The translations under genes and the position numbers were made by a program. Below the pieces are notes generated by a model. That model was not told the origin of the DNA, did not search any database, and saw only the letters and a list, made by a program, of their open reading frames with translations. From Leclercia sp. AS011 (GTDB taxonomy: Bacteria; Pseudomonadota; Gammaproteobacteria; Enterobacterales; Enterobacteriaceae), in NCBI RefSeq assembly GCF_037152535.1, contig NZ_JBBCMA010000010.1:1-64000 (forward strand): a stretch of 64,000 nt of DNA, given 5' to 3'. Positions within the stretch are counted from its first letter, which is position 1. The number at the start of each line of letters is the position of its first letter. Positions 21,301 through 26,807 of the stretch are shown in pieces.

Positions 21301-22480
21301 TCTGCCCGGCGGTGAGGACGCCCTGCACCGTCCCGGTGGTGTCGGTGATGGTCACGCCGGACGGGGCATTCGGGGCGAGGGTATCCACAGTAAAGTTGAA
21401 GGCCGGCGAGGCCGGACCGGTATTGCCCGCGCCGTCGGTGGCCCGGGTGGTGATCTGGTGCGCCCCTTCGCCGAGCGCGGTGGCCGGGGTGAAGGTCCAG
21501 CTGCCGTCGCTGTTGACCTGCGCGGTGCCGATGGCTGCGCCGTTGTCGTAAACCGTGATGGTGCTGCCCGGTTCGCCGCTGCCGCTAAAGGTCGGGCGGG
21601 CGTCATCGGTGGTCTGGCCGCTGGTGAGCGATCCGGTCACGTTGCCCACATCATCGACAACGCTGTTGAGCGTCGGAGCCTCGGGCGGCGTGGTATCCAC
21701 GGCGGTCACCGGGGTGCCCGGTCCGGTGTTGCCTGCCCCGTCGGTCGGGGTCACGGTCAGGGTCTCTCCGTTGGTATAGGGCTTGCCGAGATCGACGGTG
21801 AATTCGCCGTTGCCGTTGGCCTGGCCCTGGCCGATGACGTTGCCGTTGGCATCGGTAACGGTGATGGTGCTGTTGGCCTCGGCGCTCCCGCTAAGCTGGG
21901 TGCCATCGGCTGAGAATCTGAGGTTGGTTGCTGCGCCCGGCGGCGTGGTGTCGTTCGGATTGGTGCCCGGCAGCGTCGGGTTACTGCCATTGCCATTGCC
22001 TCCGTCACTGCCACTTCCACTGCCATTATCACTGTCGCTCCCGCCGCCGCCACCGCCACCGCCGCCACCTGCGGCCAGCGCGATGCCGCCTGCCACCGCC
22101 ACGCCACCCAGGGCCCACGGCCAGATCGCCGCCTCACCGGCTGACGCGGTGGCGGTGCCCGCCAGCAGGGCATCAACGGAGGCAATCGACTGGTAGCTCT
22201 CTGCCGCCATTGGATCGGCAATCCACCACAGGGCGCCGTTACTCTCTTCCAGCACCAGCTGGCTGATCCCCTGTTCACCGGCAACAAAGAAATTTTTGAG
22301 GGTCAGGGTTTCGCCGTCGGTCAGCTTAACGATCAGGTCGTTACCGCTGCGTTCATAGTTGAGAATGTCGGCGCGTTCGGCGTTGATCTTCACGATGGAG
22401 GCATCGTTCAGCGTCACCTGCGATCCGTCTGTTACCGTTTCCACGTGCGTCAGTTTGGAGATGACAGTGATCTTACTCAT
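6326..22480 (-). CDS. Giant BapA/LapA-family adhesin with about 43 Ig-like repeats
   Basis: About 5,384 residues. I start at the ATG of MSKITVISK because GGGAG precedes it and the short paralogue has the same start context. Residues 1-90 are the BapA/Bap/LapF prefix-like domain. Near 119-148 come a hydrophobic stretch (WPWALGGVAVAGGIALAAG) and a polyglycine run, then a Ser/Gly/Asp/Asn linker. From about 178 to 4,480 I count some 43 bacterial Ig-like modules of about 85-110 residues, each starting with a T-P-P or T-x-A-P junction and ending in A-T-D-x-A-G-N. Two VCBS-like repeats and three beta-rich modules follow. The last about 115 residues are the type I secretion target (DKIDISDLLVGWNG, VTLDNVQTTYEELVN). 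BapA-type proteins mediate aggregation and biofilm formation. Residues 636 to 4297 approximately are two tandem copies of an 18-domain unit. No cysteine-rich or enzymatic domain is visible. Confidence 0.95.
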   Translation of the reverse strand: MSKITVISKLTHVETVTDGSQVTLNDASIVKINAERADILNYERSGNDLIVKLTDGETLTLKNFFVAGEQGISQLVLEESNGALWWIADPMAAESYQSIASVDALLAGTATASAGEAAIWPWALGGVAVAGGIALAAGGGGGGGGGGSDSDNGSGSGSDGGNGNGSNPTLPGTNPNDTTPPGAATNLRFSADGTQLSGSAEANSTITVTDANGNVIGQGQANGNGEFTVDLGKPYTNGETLTVTPTDGAGNTGPGTPVTAVDTTPPEAPTLNSVVDDVGNVTGSLTSGQTTDDARPTFSGSGEPGSTITVYDNGAAIGTAQVNSDGSWTFTPATALGEGAHQITTRATDGAGNTGPASPAFNFTVDTLAPNAPSGVTITDTTGTVQGVLTAGQTTDANRPALNGTGEPGSTITIYDNGQAVGQTTVGTDGKWSFTPDTPLADGPHVITLTETDLTGNTSDPSAPFAFTIDRTPPDQPTISLIPGGTEVTGSAEPGSTITITDGNGNVIGTGQTDANGDYRVPLDEPQTEGDTINVVASDAAGNQSQPISAVVGDVTPPDAPTDLAINPEGSIVTGKAEAGSTVTIRDGDDVIGRGVAGTDGSFEIILTTPRLNGQDLAVTATDAAGNTGEEASVTAPDVTPPQAPVITSVVDDVEGITGVVRDGQITNDTHPVITGTGEPGATIYIYSGTDQVGFAEVDADGNWSTELLLIDDGGYVLTAQAVDRNDNRSESSGSWTIIIDATPPATPAITQVINDLPETAVAIGDNGTTNDNRPTLYGTGEVGSTISILVDGVEVGTAQVGDGGAWSFTPATALEDGQHAITTVAKDAAGNSSPASGTFTLTIDTVAPTVPVITRIEDNTGSIQGDVTSNVPTDETRPVIHGSGPANAQISIYEGTTLLGTTTSNGEGIWSLQLATPLVNGTHVLTATVSDAVGNTATSDSFNLVVDTLAPGTPGIPAITVNPEGGAEQTLTSGGSTRDTTPTLSGTGTAGDIVTIYDGTTKIGETTIPPGGNWSWTPPAGLPNGTYDLSLTVTNKDGAGNESAPSQPVSITIDTDAPAQPDAPVVTDNVSEITGPVGNNGATNDTRPVLSGTGTPDDVISIYDQTETGNVLVGEVVVDINGNWTWRAEEPLAEGTHGFTVIATDPAGNASVVSDTITVTVDSLVPEIPVIASVNDTLTAGSSTNDTTPTVTGTGENGTTVILYSNGIEVGRGLVSNGTWTITASALKDGPTTLTVAALDAAGNASSAGSDFAFTIDTLPPGNPQLLEISDSTFVNGTLYANSSTPTLSGTGEPLSTITVSVDGNPLGQVQVNEQGQWTFPLPAGSALPDDTHTITLVASDAAGNTSESSPVSVVIDTDAPDAPVVTEVVSGGTPLTGTAEAGATITVRGPDDVVLGTGVANAQGQFSIALTPPQYNETILSVVASDAAGNASDPVDFNVLPTPQLPDVPTIDAILDDNGTDGSINVKGGSSNDATPTLNGTAFPGSLVTIYQDGSTTPLGTVTADATTGAWSFPIATLVEGSHSFSVTATVDGETSGQSPEATVTIDLTPPTAPAFGSVVDDVGPLTGTVVSGKATNDDLPTFNGTATPGDVIRLYADDTLIGTATVGNTGAWSITLTAPLDDGTYALTLSATDPAGNESPRSEPFSLVVDTTAGEAVITGANDDVGPVTGNVANGGSTNDNTPTLTGTAEANSSVAIYDGIKLIGTVTASNTGAWTFTPTSVLAEGQHVFTVVATDSAGNVSPISGAYILTVDMTPPATPVITLVNDDVPGNTGPLSNGQITNDVRPELTGTGVAGSTVHILDNGIEIGTALVSASGSWSFTPTRDLAPGPHDLRVNATDAAGNVSGTSPAFSLNIDSTAPLAPVLLTAVDDVGTVTGTLNSGDVTNDAQPTLTGSGEVGATIHILVDEVEIGTAVVNASGSWTFTPETALEDGTRSIRFTATDAAGNTGPASAPFILTVDTLAPAAPTLTAISDNVGSIQDPITASGQTTDDTTPTLTGQAEANSRVAIYDNGALVATVQATETGDWSWTPTTALSNGSHTFTTSARDAAGNLSETSPGFTLIVDTLKPTPPTIALAIDDVDPVTGPLTSGRTTNDQQPVLTGTSEPNAVVRIFADDVLVGEGKADASGNWSIEVNTPLSDSQHSFTAVAIDAAGNASDPSATFTLTVDTQVPVAPVLVSVTDDVGTEVALTNGQLTNDARPTLSGTAEAGTTVNVYDGTTLLGSATVGANNAWTFTPQSPLADGTHTLTVTTTDAAGNVSPPTTGFVINVDATAPVAPTITSVVDDVGSVQGPVLNGNPTNDTRPTLNGTAEANAIVRIYDGQTLVGETLANAQGQWTLDQTTVALNDGVHNFTAIAADAAGNLSPASPVTSITVDTIAPGAPDSFTLLNNGTTLTGRGEAGSTITVRDGNTVIGTGVVSENGSFSLTLTTPKANGELLTVTATDRAGNTGAEGQITAPDTTPAAVPVIVDVIDNVSANTGTVIDGQITNDSTPLIRGTGPANTTIEIYSGADLIGTTRTSAEGTWEIQLTAALPDGGHVLTAQSVDAAGNHSAASNSWSILVDATAPDAPAITSAINDLSGSPVAIANNSPTNDTRPTLNGTGEAGSTISIRVDGVEVGTTQVNAGGVWTFTPEDALSEGPRVITVVATDAAGNTGEPSEPFNITIDTVPPAAPTITLAVDSTGNVTGDVVSDQPTDETLPLIRGTGPANTLISLYEGTTLLGTATTSATGAWSIQLTTPLGNGTHALTATASDAAGNTATSGTFNLVVDTVAPATPGIPDITVNPDGSGETPITGGGSTRDTTPTLSGTGTEGDIVSIYDGTTKIGETTVQPGGTWSWTPPEDLPNGTYNLVLIVTNSDGAGNESAPSNPVTITIDTEAPDAPGLPVVTDNVSDITGPVGNNGATNDTRPVLTGTGTPDDVISIYDQTETGNVLVGEVVVDINGNWTWRSDTPLAEGDHSFTLTATDPAGNVSEVSDAITVTVDSQVPDTPVITSVADNVGPVTGTITAGSSSNDTTPTVTGSGENGTTVILYSNGIEVGRGLVSNGTWTITTPVLKDGVTTLTVAAMDAAGNVSEAGSPFAFTIDTVPPAIPQLLAISDSTLANGALYANSSTPTLSGTGEPLSTITVFVDGQSLGQVQTNAQGQWTLPVASGTPLSDSPHTLTLVATDAAGNISEGSPVNLVVDTQAPGAPAVTGIVSGGTPLTGTAEAGSTITVRGPDNTVLGTGVTNAQGQFSVALTPPQSDAVTLSLTASDVAGNVSGPATYNVPATPALPDVPTIDAILDDNGTGGSVNVKGLSSNDATPTLTGTAIPGSLVTIYLDGSTTALGTVTADATSGAWSFPVSALGEGSHSFSVTATVNGQTSGQSPDATVNIDLTPPAAPALGTVIDDLGTVTGAVVSGRPTNDNQPTLNGTATPGDVINVYSGDTLLGSVPVSTTGAWSFTLPQALDDGTYTLTLSATDPAGNESLRSDPFSLVVDTVSAAPVITGANDDVGPVTGNVVNGGVTNDNTPTLSGSAEAGSSVAIYEGTRLLGTVVANASGIWSFTPTVVLAEGEHSFTAIATDTAGNLSQPSGAYTLTVDMTPPATPVLVSVSDDVAGNTGLLVSGQLTNDARPELTGTGVAGSTVHILDNGIEIGTALVNDTGGWSFIPTSDLAQGPHELRVSATDAAGNVSGTSPAFSLSVDTVAPLAPVLSSVVDDVGTLTGPVNNGGITNDNRPTFNGTGEAGSTIHILVDGQEIGTAVVNAAGSWSFTPDTLLEDGLRSVTLTATDLAGNTGPASGAFTLTVDTLAPAAPTIVSAADNVGTIQNPLTVSGQVTDDPTPTLSGRAAANATVTVYDNGVSLGTVQASAAGDWTFTPGTELGNGSHTFTASATDAAGNLSEASAGFTVIVDTLKPVAPVIALAQDDVGTLTGALTSGQRTDDTLPVLTGTSEPNARVQIFEGQTLLGTATADGSGNWTLALTTPLTNAQHNFTAVATDAAGNVSDPSATFTLTVDTLPPAVPVLVSVVDDVGTVVSLTSGQLTNDARPTLSGTAEAGSTVNVYDGDQLLGSVVADANSAWSFTPATPLADGLRSLTVTATDAVGNVSLPTPAFNLNLDATAPGAPVITSVVDDVGSIQGPVLNGNPTNDTRPTLNGTAEAGATVRIYDGTTLVGQVTANAQGQWTLAQTTTTLTDGVHNFTATATDAAGNLSAASPITSITVDTVAPGAPGGFTVLNSGGQVNGTAEAGSTVTILGTDNVTVLGTGVADASGKFSITLSTPQVNAELLHVFATDRAGNAGLAVDLRMPYSLVPNPPVITSVNDNAGSIIGNLLNGQSTDDTTPTLTGTAQPSSTITLYDNNVLLATVTTNSAGVWTYTPTVPLGNGPHAFTATAGNAVGTSAVTPLSSIVVDTVAPGTPQGTFNADGSVLSGTAEAGSTITLLLSDNSVVTTTANAQGNWSYTFLDKQSEGERITLSATDAAGNTSVTGTVIAPNLPLSASDNVVGLALTTTATTSTAQYSDYGVQLVGGVGNVLSLLGENSAQVTFTVPTGGSADMEINASASGIVLSLLNTLEIIVQRWNGTTWTTEVDTGLPQFANLLTLGSSGVTLNLTGVPGGQYRVLSYNSNLLATGSYTSLDVDVTQTTAGTLTGALVKNGNVITDTDPVSGSDSAPNGTVVTSVTNANGVTVNVAAGAAGTTINGLYGTLTLHADGSYTYTLTNTSASVLGRTDTFVYNIAGKGATDDARLIITLGENTVRNSVTAVDDTASLTFNTQVQAIDYGTSSQSGYTVVGVNLGNVLNLNLLDDRSETMKYSVAEGTTRTMTIQGSVGGVALASVFDLYIYKFNPATQSYERMRTEAGWLRAPLLGGTSAPLTLTLPAGDYIFLMNTVSGITALTGYQINVLQDHVYAVTSTTAATTGDVLQSDILPAGSHVTQVNGVNVNATGTTRIEGQYGTLTIDADGKYTYTLRAGVGADHISTPDTFVYTVTAPNGDKDTASLNITPTPVALDAVNDVSRELSVDATHPVAAYRDDTVGNATWNAALLASTSGSGSGTFVVGANTALHDVVLHFNVASLLSLGGLNVNWTISGPGVTRTGSFNGGLLLGGVATINVTGLDLDAGTYTLSFTGSMGPLGLGQISITPYVTGTTVLLNNELTSAGHTVTGNIFDGTDSGGVLDQLHSVDSRLSVTSYTGTVTTLDPYTTANATANIQGHYGVLTIGVDGHYSYTLNSGVSLASMTTKETFTYKLTGDNGTTDTATLTINMAPKFVSSEHSDTFTGSAYGDTLIYQVLNNTAGNGTAGNGSNDHWTNFSLAQGDKIDISDLLVGWNGSSATLGNYLHVTNSNGNTVISVDRDGAANIYTNTTLVTLDNVQTTYEELVNQQHIITQ
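9590..20575 (-). repeat. Tandem 18-domain higher-order repeat, period about 5.5 kb
   Basis: Ig-like modules recur in the same order in two blocks, about 15,090-20,575 (N-terminal copy) and 9,590-15,090 (C-terminal copy). Landmark pairs are spaced evenly: catcgaggatggc at 12601 and 18106 (5,505 bases), tcgtaaacgt at 10311 and 15816 (5,505), and the landmark near 13681 and 19165 (5,484, an indel of seven codons). The boundaries are approximate. A module of the first type also occurs just after each block edge, so the unit could be phased one module earlier. Confidence 0.85.
22043..22070 (-). repeat. GGN/polyglycine trinucleotide tract in giant adhesin
   Basis: A run of ccgcca-type triplets encodes ten consecutive glycines after the hydrophobic segment. 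Length change by slippage would keep the frame and alter only the linker. Confidence 0.7.
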
Positions 22481-22555
22481 GTGTATTACTCCCGGCAGAG
22501 TGCAATGAAATGGCGAGCGGTTTAGGCCATTTCTATTGCGCAGATTGAGCGCCAC

Positions 22556-23198
22556 CCGTAGGGAAACTGTTTATTTTGAACAATGACCCAGGGTAATTAT
22601 TTAAAAGTTATTAAGAGCTGCCGATAAAACGATGGTGGCAGCGGATTTTTGCCCATGGTATTCAGGGGGTAAGGCGATTGGGGATCTATTTTTCGGCAGT
22701 AAAATCCTTGTCTTTAATATTGGTAACAATTTCGGATTGACTAAATTGGATATAGCCAGAAAGTATTAAAAGCGCAAATTAAGCACTGGTTAATAAAGAG
22801 TTAGCGATATTGAAGACGTTATACAGGTGAGGGGTGCGGCAAAGGAACCAGGCGTGATGCGGGTTGGTAGGGTGGATGCAGCCTGGGGTAACAGGCTTTT
22901 ATTTCAAAGTTAATTTAAGGGGTTAGGTATAAATTGGGTGCTTAAATCAGCCGGGATTATATTTTAGCAGAACTGTGCAAATAATTAAGCTGGAGTTAAT
23001 TAGATATTGAATATGATATATTTTAGCGTATTTTTTAATATTCCTTGATTGTGGTTGCATTATTAAGATGCCCTGCTATTTAGTGCATGGTTTAAGTTAA
23101 GGCAATAACGGTATTTGGTAGAAAAATATTATGCGCGGAATGTCACAATAATAATGTCATTAAGTTTGGGGTTATTTGCCTGAGGGTATTTTGAATGT
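22556..23198. other. AT-rich intergenic region between the two adhesin genes
   Basis: About 640 bases with no gene I can support. It holds the adhesin promoter element at 22750-22778 and is much more AT-rich than its surroundings, as is common for H-NS-bound and CsgD-controlled surface gene promoters (inference). Confidence 0.5.
22750..22778 (-). promoter_or_regulatory. Predicted promoter of the giant adhesin
   Basis: On the minus strand TTTGCG (22773-22778), a 17-base spacer and CTATAT (22750-22755), with TG one base before the -10 box. The same arrangement and flanking sequence occur before the short adhesin at 26271-26299, which supports function. The untranslated leader would be about 260 bases. 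Confidence 0.55.
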
Positions 23199-23275
23199 GT
23201 AGGCCGGGTAAGGCGTAACCGCCACCCGGCGATGTTGCAGGAGTGCCCGGCGGCGCTACGCTTGCCGGGCCTACA
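23199..23275. repeat. Paired REP elements (BIME)
   Basis: taggccgggtaaggcg...gccacccggc is followed by the inverted unit gtgcccggcggcgctacgct...gccgggcctac. It lies just downstream of the short adhesin stop. Confidence 0.85.
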
Positions 23276-23295
23276 AGGTCAAAGGCCGTTCGTGG

Positions 23296-26070
23296 CTAAC
23301 CGGTGATGATGTGGTTCTGGTTTACCAGCTCCTCGTAGGTGGTCTGGACATTATCCAGGGTCACCAGAGTCGCGGGGGCGTAACCGGTGCCGGTGCCGTC
23401 CCGGTCGATGCTGATCAGGGTGTTGCCCTCGCTGTTGCTGACCTGGACATAATCCCCCAGCGTGGCGCGATCCCCGTTCCAGCCGACCAGCAGCTCGCTG
23501 ATGTCGATTTTATCCCCAGCCGCCAGCGAGAAGTTGCTGACGTGGTCGCCCCCGGTGTCACTGAGCACGTTGTAGATCAGGGTGTTGGCCGCGGGCTCCT
23601 CGCTGAGGGCGAAGGCCGCAGTCGTTGCCGTCGCGGTCGGCGGGTTCGGTGCCGCCGGATCGACGTTAATCGACCAGATATCGGAGCTCTCGCTGTGGTT
23701 GCCGCGACGGTCAACGGCGTCTGCCGTCAGAGAGTGAGCCCCGTTCGTGAGACTGGCCGGGACCTGGAACGACCAGTGACCTGTAGAGTCGACCTGGGTC
23801 ATACCGATCTGAATCCTTTCGCTGTAGATAAAAATGGTCGTGTCGAGTTCGCCGGTGCCGGAGATCAGCGGGGTACGGTCGTCGGTTGTTGCCCCGCTAA
23901 TGATGGTACCGATAGTGGCGGGGACGTCATCCGCCACGTCGGTAATGATCGGTTTGGCCGGAGGGGTAATATCATCCGCTTCTACCTTACTGACATCGCT
24001 GGTATTGCCCGCGTGGTCGGTGGCGGTAAGACTCATAATCTCACCGTTCAGTTTGGCACCAGGCAGAGTGAAGGTGAAGTTGCCGGTATCGCCCACCACC
24101 ACTTCGCCGAGCTTTGTGGTGCCTTCCATAATCACCACGGTGCTGCCCACTTCTGCAATGCCCGTGAGCGCCAGCCCATCGGTGGAGACATCCAGTTCCG
24201 CAGGGGCCGCTGGTGGTGTGGAATCCGTGGCGGTAGCCTGGCCAGGATCGCTTTTGTTATCTGCGGTGTCGTAAGCGTACACCGTCAGCACTTCACCGTT
24301 GAGCTGGTTAGGGGAGATGTTGACGGTGAACTTGCCGTCGAGGCCGACTTCACCGGAGCCCAGCGCCGTCCCCGCGGCGTTAAGTATCGAGATACGCGCC
24401 CCGGCTTCGGCTTCCCCGCTTACGCTGTCGCCCGTCGCCGCCACCACGAGGGCGGTCGGCGCTGCCGGGGCGGTAACGTCCCGGGCAACCAGGTCCGCTG
24501 CTGGCCCTTCATTACCCGCCCGGTCGGTGGCCGCTGTGCTCAGCGTCTCGCCGTTGAGCTGAGCCTCGCTCAGGGTCACTGAAAATGCCCCGTTGGCATC
24601 CGCGGTTGCCGTGCCTAAGATGTCGCCCAGATCGTTACTCACCGTGACCGTGGAGTTGGCTTCTGCCGTACCGGTGAGGATCGTCCCTTCGGTATTGAGC
24701 ACCAGTCCGGTCGGCGCAACCGGCGGGGTACGGTCGATGGTAAATTCAAACGGCGCGGAGGTGGCGCTCAGGTTCCCCGCCACATCGGTTTCCGTCAGGG
24801 TGATGCTGTGCAGCCCATCCTCCATGGCCGTAGGTGGGGTATAGCTCCAGGAGCCATCGTCCTCGACGACCACCTCTGCCACCAGCAGGCCATTGTCGTA
24901 GATGGCGATGATGCTGCCCGGATCGCCCAAACCGCCCAGCTCAGGCTGGTTGTCATCGGTGAACCCGCCGCTGGTGAGCAGACCCTGAAGCGTCCCCTCG
25001 TCGTCGGTCACTTCCAGCACCGGCGCATTTGGCGCAACGGTATCGATGGTAAGGTTGAACTCCTCCGAGTCCGGGCTGACGTTGCCCGCAGCATCGGTGG
25101 AGACCGCGATAAACTGATGGTAGCCATCTGCAAGATTGTTGGCGGGGGTGAAGCTCCAGCTGCCGTCGCTGTTCACCACCGTGCTGCCGATAGACTTGCC
25201 ATTGTCGTAAATAGTGAGGGTGGTTCCGGCCTCGCCGCTGCCGCTGAAGACAGGGCGGGGATCGTCGGTGGTATCATCGCTGTTAAGCGCGCCGGTCAGG
25301 CTGCCCACCGCATCGTCCGCGAGGATAATCATCGGCGCTTCAGGCGGGGTGGTATCTTCGGCGGTAATGTTGGTTGACGGGCTGACGTTACCGGAGCCGT
25401 CGGTGGCGATAGCCGTCAGGGTCTCGCCGTTGGTATAGGGAACGCCCAGCTCGACGGTAAATTCGCCGTTGCCGTTGGTTTTCGCTTTGCCCACCACATT
25501 GCCGTCGGCATCGGTGATGGTGACGGTGCTGTTGGCTTCGGCATTGCCGAGCAGCTGGGTGTTACCGTTGGCGAAGTGCAGGTTAGTGGGCGCGTCAGGC
25601 GGTGTGGTATCGAGTGGCACCGGGCCCGGATCGATCCGCTTACTGCCGCCACCGCCACCACCACCACCACCACCGGCTGCCAGCGCAATCCCCCCTGCCG
25701 CCGCCACGCCGCCCAGCACCCACGGCCAGATCGGGGTATCCCCGGAGGAGTTATTGACGTTACCGGCAATCAGGGCATCGGTGGAGGGGATCGACTGGTA
25801 ACGCTCTACCGCCAGCGGATCGTCGATCCACCACAGGGCTCCGTTTTCATCCAGCACCAGCTGGTGGTTGTTGACGAAGTAGTTTTTTAGCGTCACGGTT
25901 TCGCCGTTGGTCATTCTGACGAGCAGATCGTTATTGGTGCGGTAATAGCTGGCGATATCACCTCTGCCGGCCTGAAGCTTCACCACGGAATCTTCGCCCA
26001 GTATTATCTGGTTTCCTTCTGCTACCGTTTCCTGATGCGTCAGTCTGGAGATGACAGTGAATTTACTCAT
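23296..26070 (-). CDS. Short BapA-like adhesin, paralogue of the giant adhesin
   Basis: 924 residues from the ATG of MSKFTVISR, preceded by GGGAG; an ATG or longer start five residues upstream is less likely. It has the same plan as the giant protein: prefix-like domain (1-85), hydrophobic segment plus polyglycine (115-142), seven Ig-like modules (about 150-800), and a C-terminal type I secretion target (DKIDISELLVGWNGDRATLG, VTLDNVQTTYEELVNQNHII). Its first three modules match the first three of the giant protein in order, and its last module matches the module type that opens the giant protein's super-repeat. It looks like a product of duplication with loss (or before gain) of the repeated core. 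It is probably exported by the same secretion system. The role is unknown: minor adhesin, cap or competitor for the exporter. Confidence 0.93.
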   Translation of the reverse strand: MSKFTVISRLTHQETVAEGNQIILGEDSVVKLQAGRGDIASYYRTNNDLLVRMTNGETVTLKNYFVNNHQLVLDENGALWWIDDPLAVERYQSIPSTDALIAGNVNNSSGDTPIWPWVLGGVAAAGGIALAAGGGGGGGGGGSKRIDPGPVPLDTTPPDAPTNLHFANGNTQLLGNAEANSTVTITDADGNVVGKAKTNGNGEFTVELGVPYTNGETLTAIATDGSGNVSPSTNITAEDTTPPEAPMIILADDAVGSLTGALNSDDTTDDPRPVFSGSGEAGTTLTIYDNGKSIGSTVVNSDGSWSFTPANNLADGYHQFIAVSTDAAGNVSPDSEEFNLTIDTVAPNAPVLEVTDDEGTLQGLLTSGGFTDDNQPELGGLGDPGSIIAIYDNGLLVAEVVVEDDGSWSYTPPTAMEDGLHSITLTETDVAGNLSATSAPFEFTIDRTPPVAPTGLVLNTEGTILTGTAEANSTVTVSNDLGDILGTATADANGAFSVTLSEAQLNGETLSTAATDRAGNEGPAADLVARDVTAPAAPTALVVAATGDSVSGEAEAGARISILNAAGTALGSGEVGLDGKFTVNISPNQLNGEVLTVYAYDTADNKSDPGQATATDSTPPAAPAELDVSTDGLALTGIAEVGSTVVIMEGTTKLGEVVVGDTGNFTFTLPGAKLNGEIMSLTATDHAGNTSDVSKVEADDITPPAKPIITDVADDVPATIGTIISGATTDDRTPLISGTGELDTTIFIYSERIQIGMTQVDSTGHWSFQVPASLTNGAHSLTADAVDRRGNHSESSDIWSINVDPAAPNPPTATATTAAFALSEEPAANTLIYNVLSDTGGDHVSNFSLAAGDKIDISELLVGWNGDRATLGDYVQVSNSEGNTLISIDRDGTGTGYAPATLVTLDNVQTTYEELVNQNHIITG
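25646..25680 (-). repeat. Trinucleotide tract encoding polyglycine in the short adhesin
   Basis: A nearly pure run of cca/ccg triplets encodes about eleven glycines. The purity of the (acc)n part suggests it changes length readily by slippage without breaking the frame. Confidence 0.75.
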
Positions 26071-26270
26071 GTGTATGACTCCCAACAGAGTGAAAGAAAG
26101 GCTGTGTGTTTAAATTCATTTATGCTCAGCAGAGTTTAAGCGTCCCAAAAGAGACACTCTTTGTCAGAAATAGTGACCTGCTGTAATGTTTTTAAAGCGG
26201 CTCATGCCAGGCGTGATGTTTGCCATCCCTGTTATTAATAGTGCGATCGTCTCATTAGAGATTAAAAATG

Positions 26271-26299
26271 ATATAGTCAGAAAGCACTAAAAGCGCAAA
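26271..26299 (-). promoter_or_regulatory. Predicted promoter of the short adhesin
   Basis: Minus strand TTTGCG (26294-26299), 17-base spacer, CTATAT (26271-26276), with TG one base before the -10 box. It is almost identical to the element at 22750-22778. The leader would be about 190 bases. Confidence 0.55.
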
Positions 26300-26780
26300 T
26301 AACGAAGCGGCGAAATAAATTCTGACGATTGATAACGTCTGGTGTAGTCTGATAAAAAGAAAGTTGTAATGGGTGTTTTTTGTTAGTTGTTGTGTTGCAA
26401 GGGTTTTGTTGTTTTTATCAGGAAGAGTGAAGGCCGTTGAAATTGAGGTCGATCACAATTTCGCATTATAAATGCATCAGTTTATTTCATTAACGATGGG
26501 CCCTTAATAATTACCCGTATTTTATCAGTAGCGAGATTGCAATCTCTGCCGGTGAAGCTATTAGTCGGATTGCCCGGAATGATAATAATACAAAAGTATG
26601 ATTTTAGACTTTTATAATTAGGGCATGAGTTAATAGCTCTACGACATAAGTCTTATTTTCGTCGTGAGTATTATTTTTCGGAGCGCAGTATAGAACATAA
26701 TCGCGAAGGTATCCGGGGCAATTATTAATAAATATTATCGAATAAAGTCGAGGTTTTGCGCGTTTATCGGTTGGAAGTTC
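26300..26780. other. AT-rich divergent intergenic region
   Basis: About 480 bases between the short adhesin promoter and the TPR gene with no supported gene. It should contain the promoter of the TPR, sigma and anti-sigma operon. I see no convincing -35/-10 pair that I can assign. Confidence 0.4.
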
Positions 26781-26807
26781 CCTGTGAAGCTAACCGGAGT
26801 CACCACC

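Noticed and set aside
16976..21913. A 1,645-codon plus-strand frame
   Set aside because: Same reason as for the previous frame: it mirrors the Ig repeats and has no independent support.
26784..26807. Longer N-terminus of the TPR protein
   Set aside because: The upstream start lacks the well-placed ribosome binding site that precedes MRKLTSAC, and it would place extra residues before the signal peptide.
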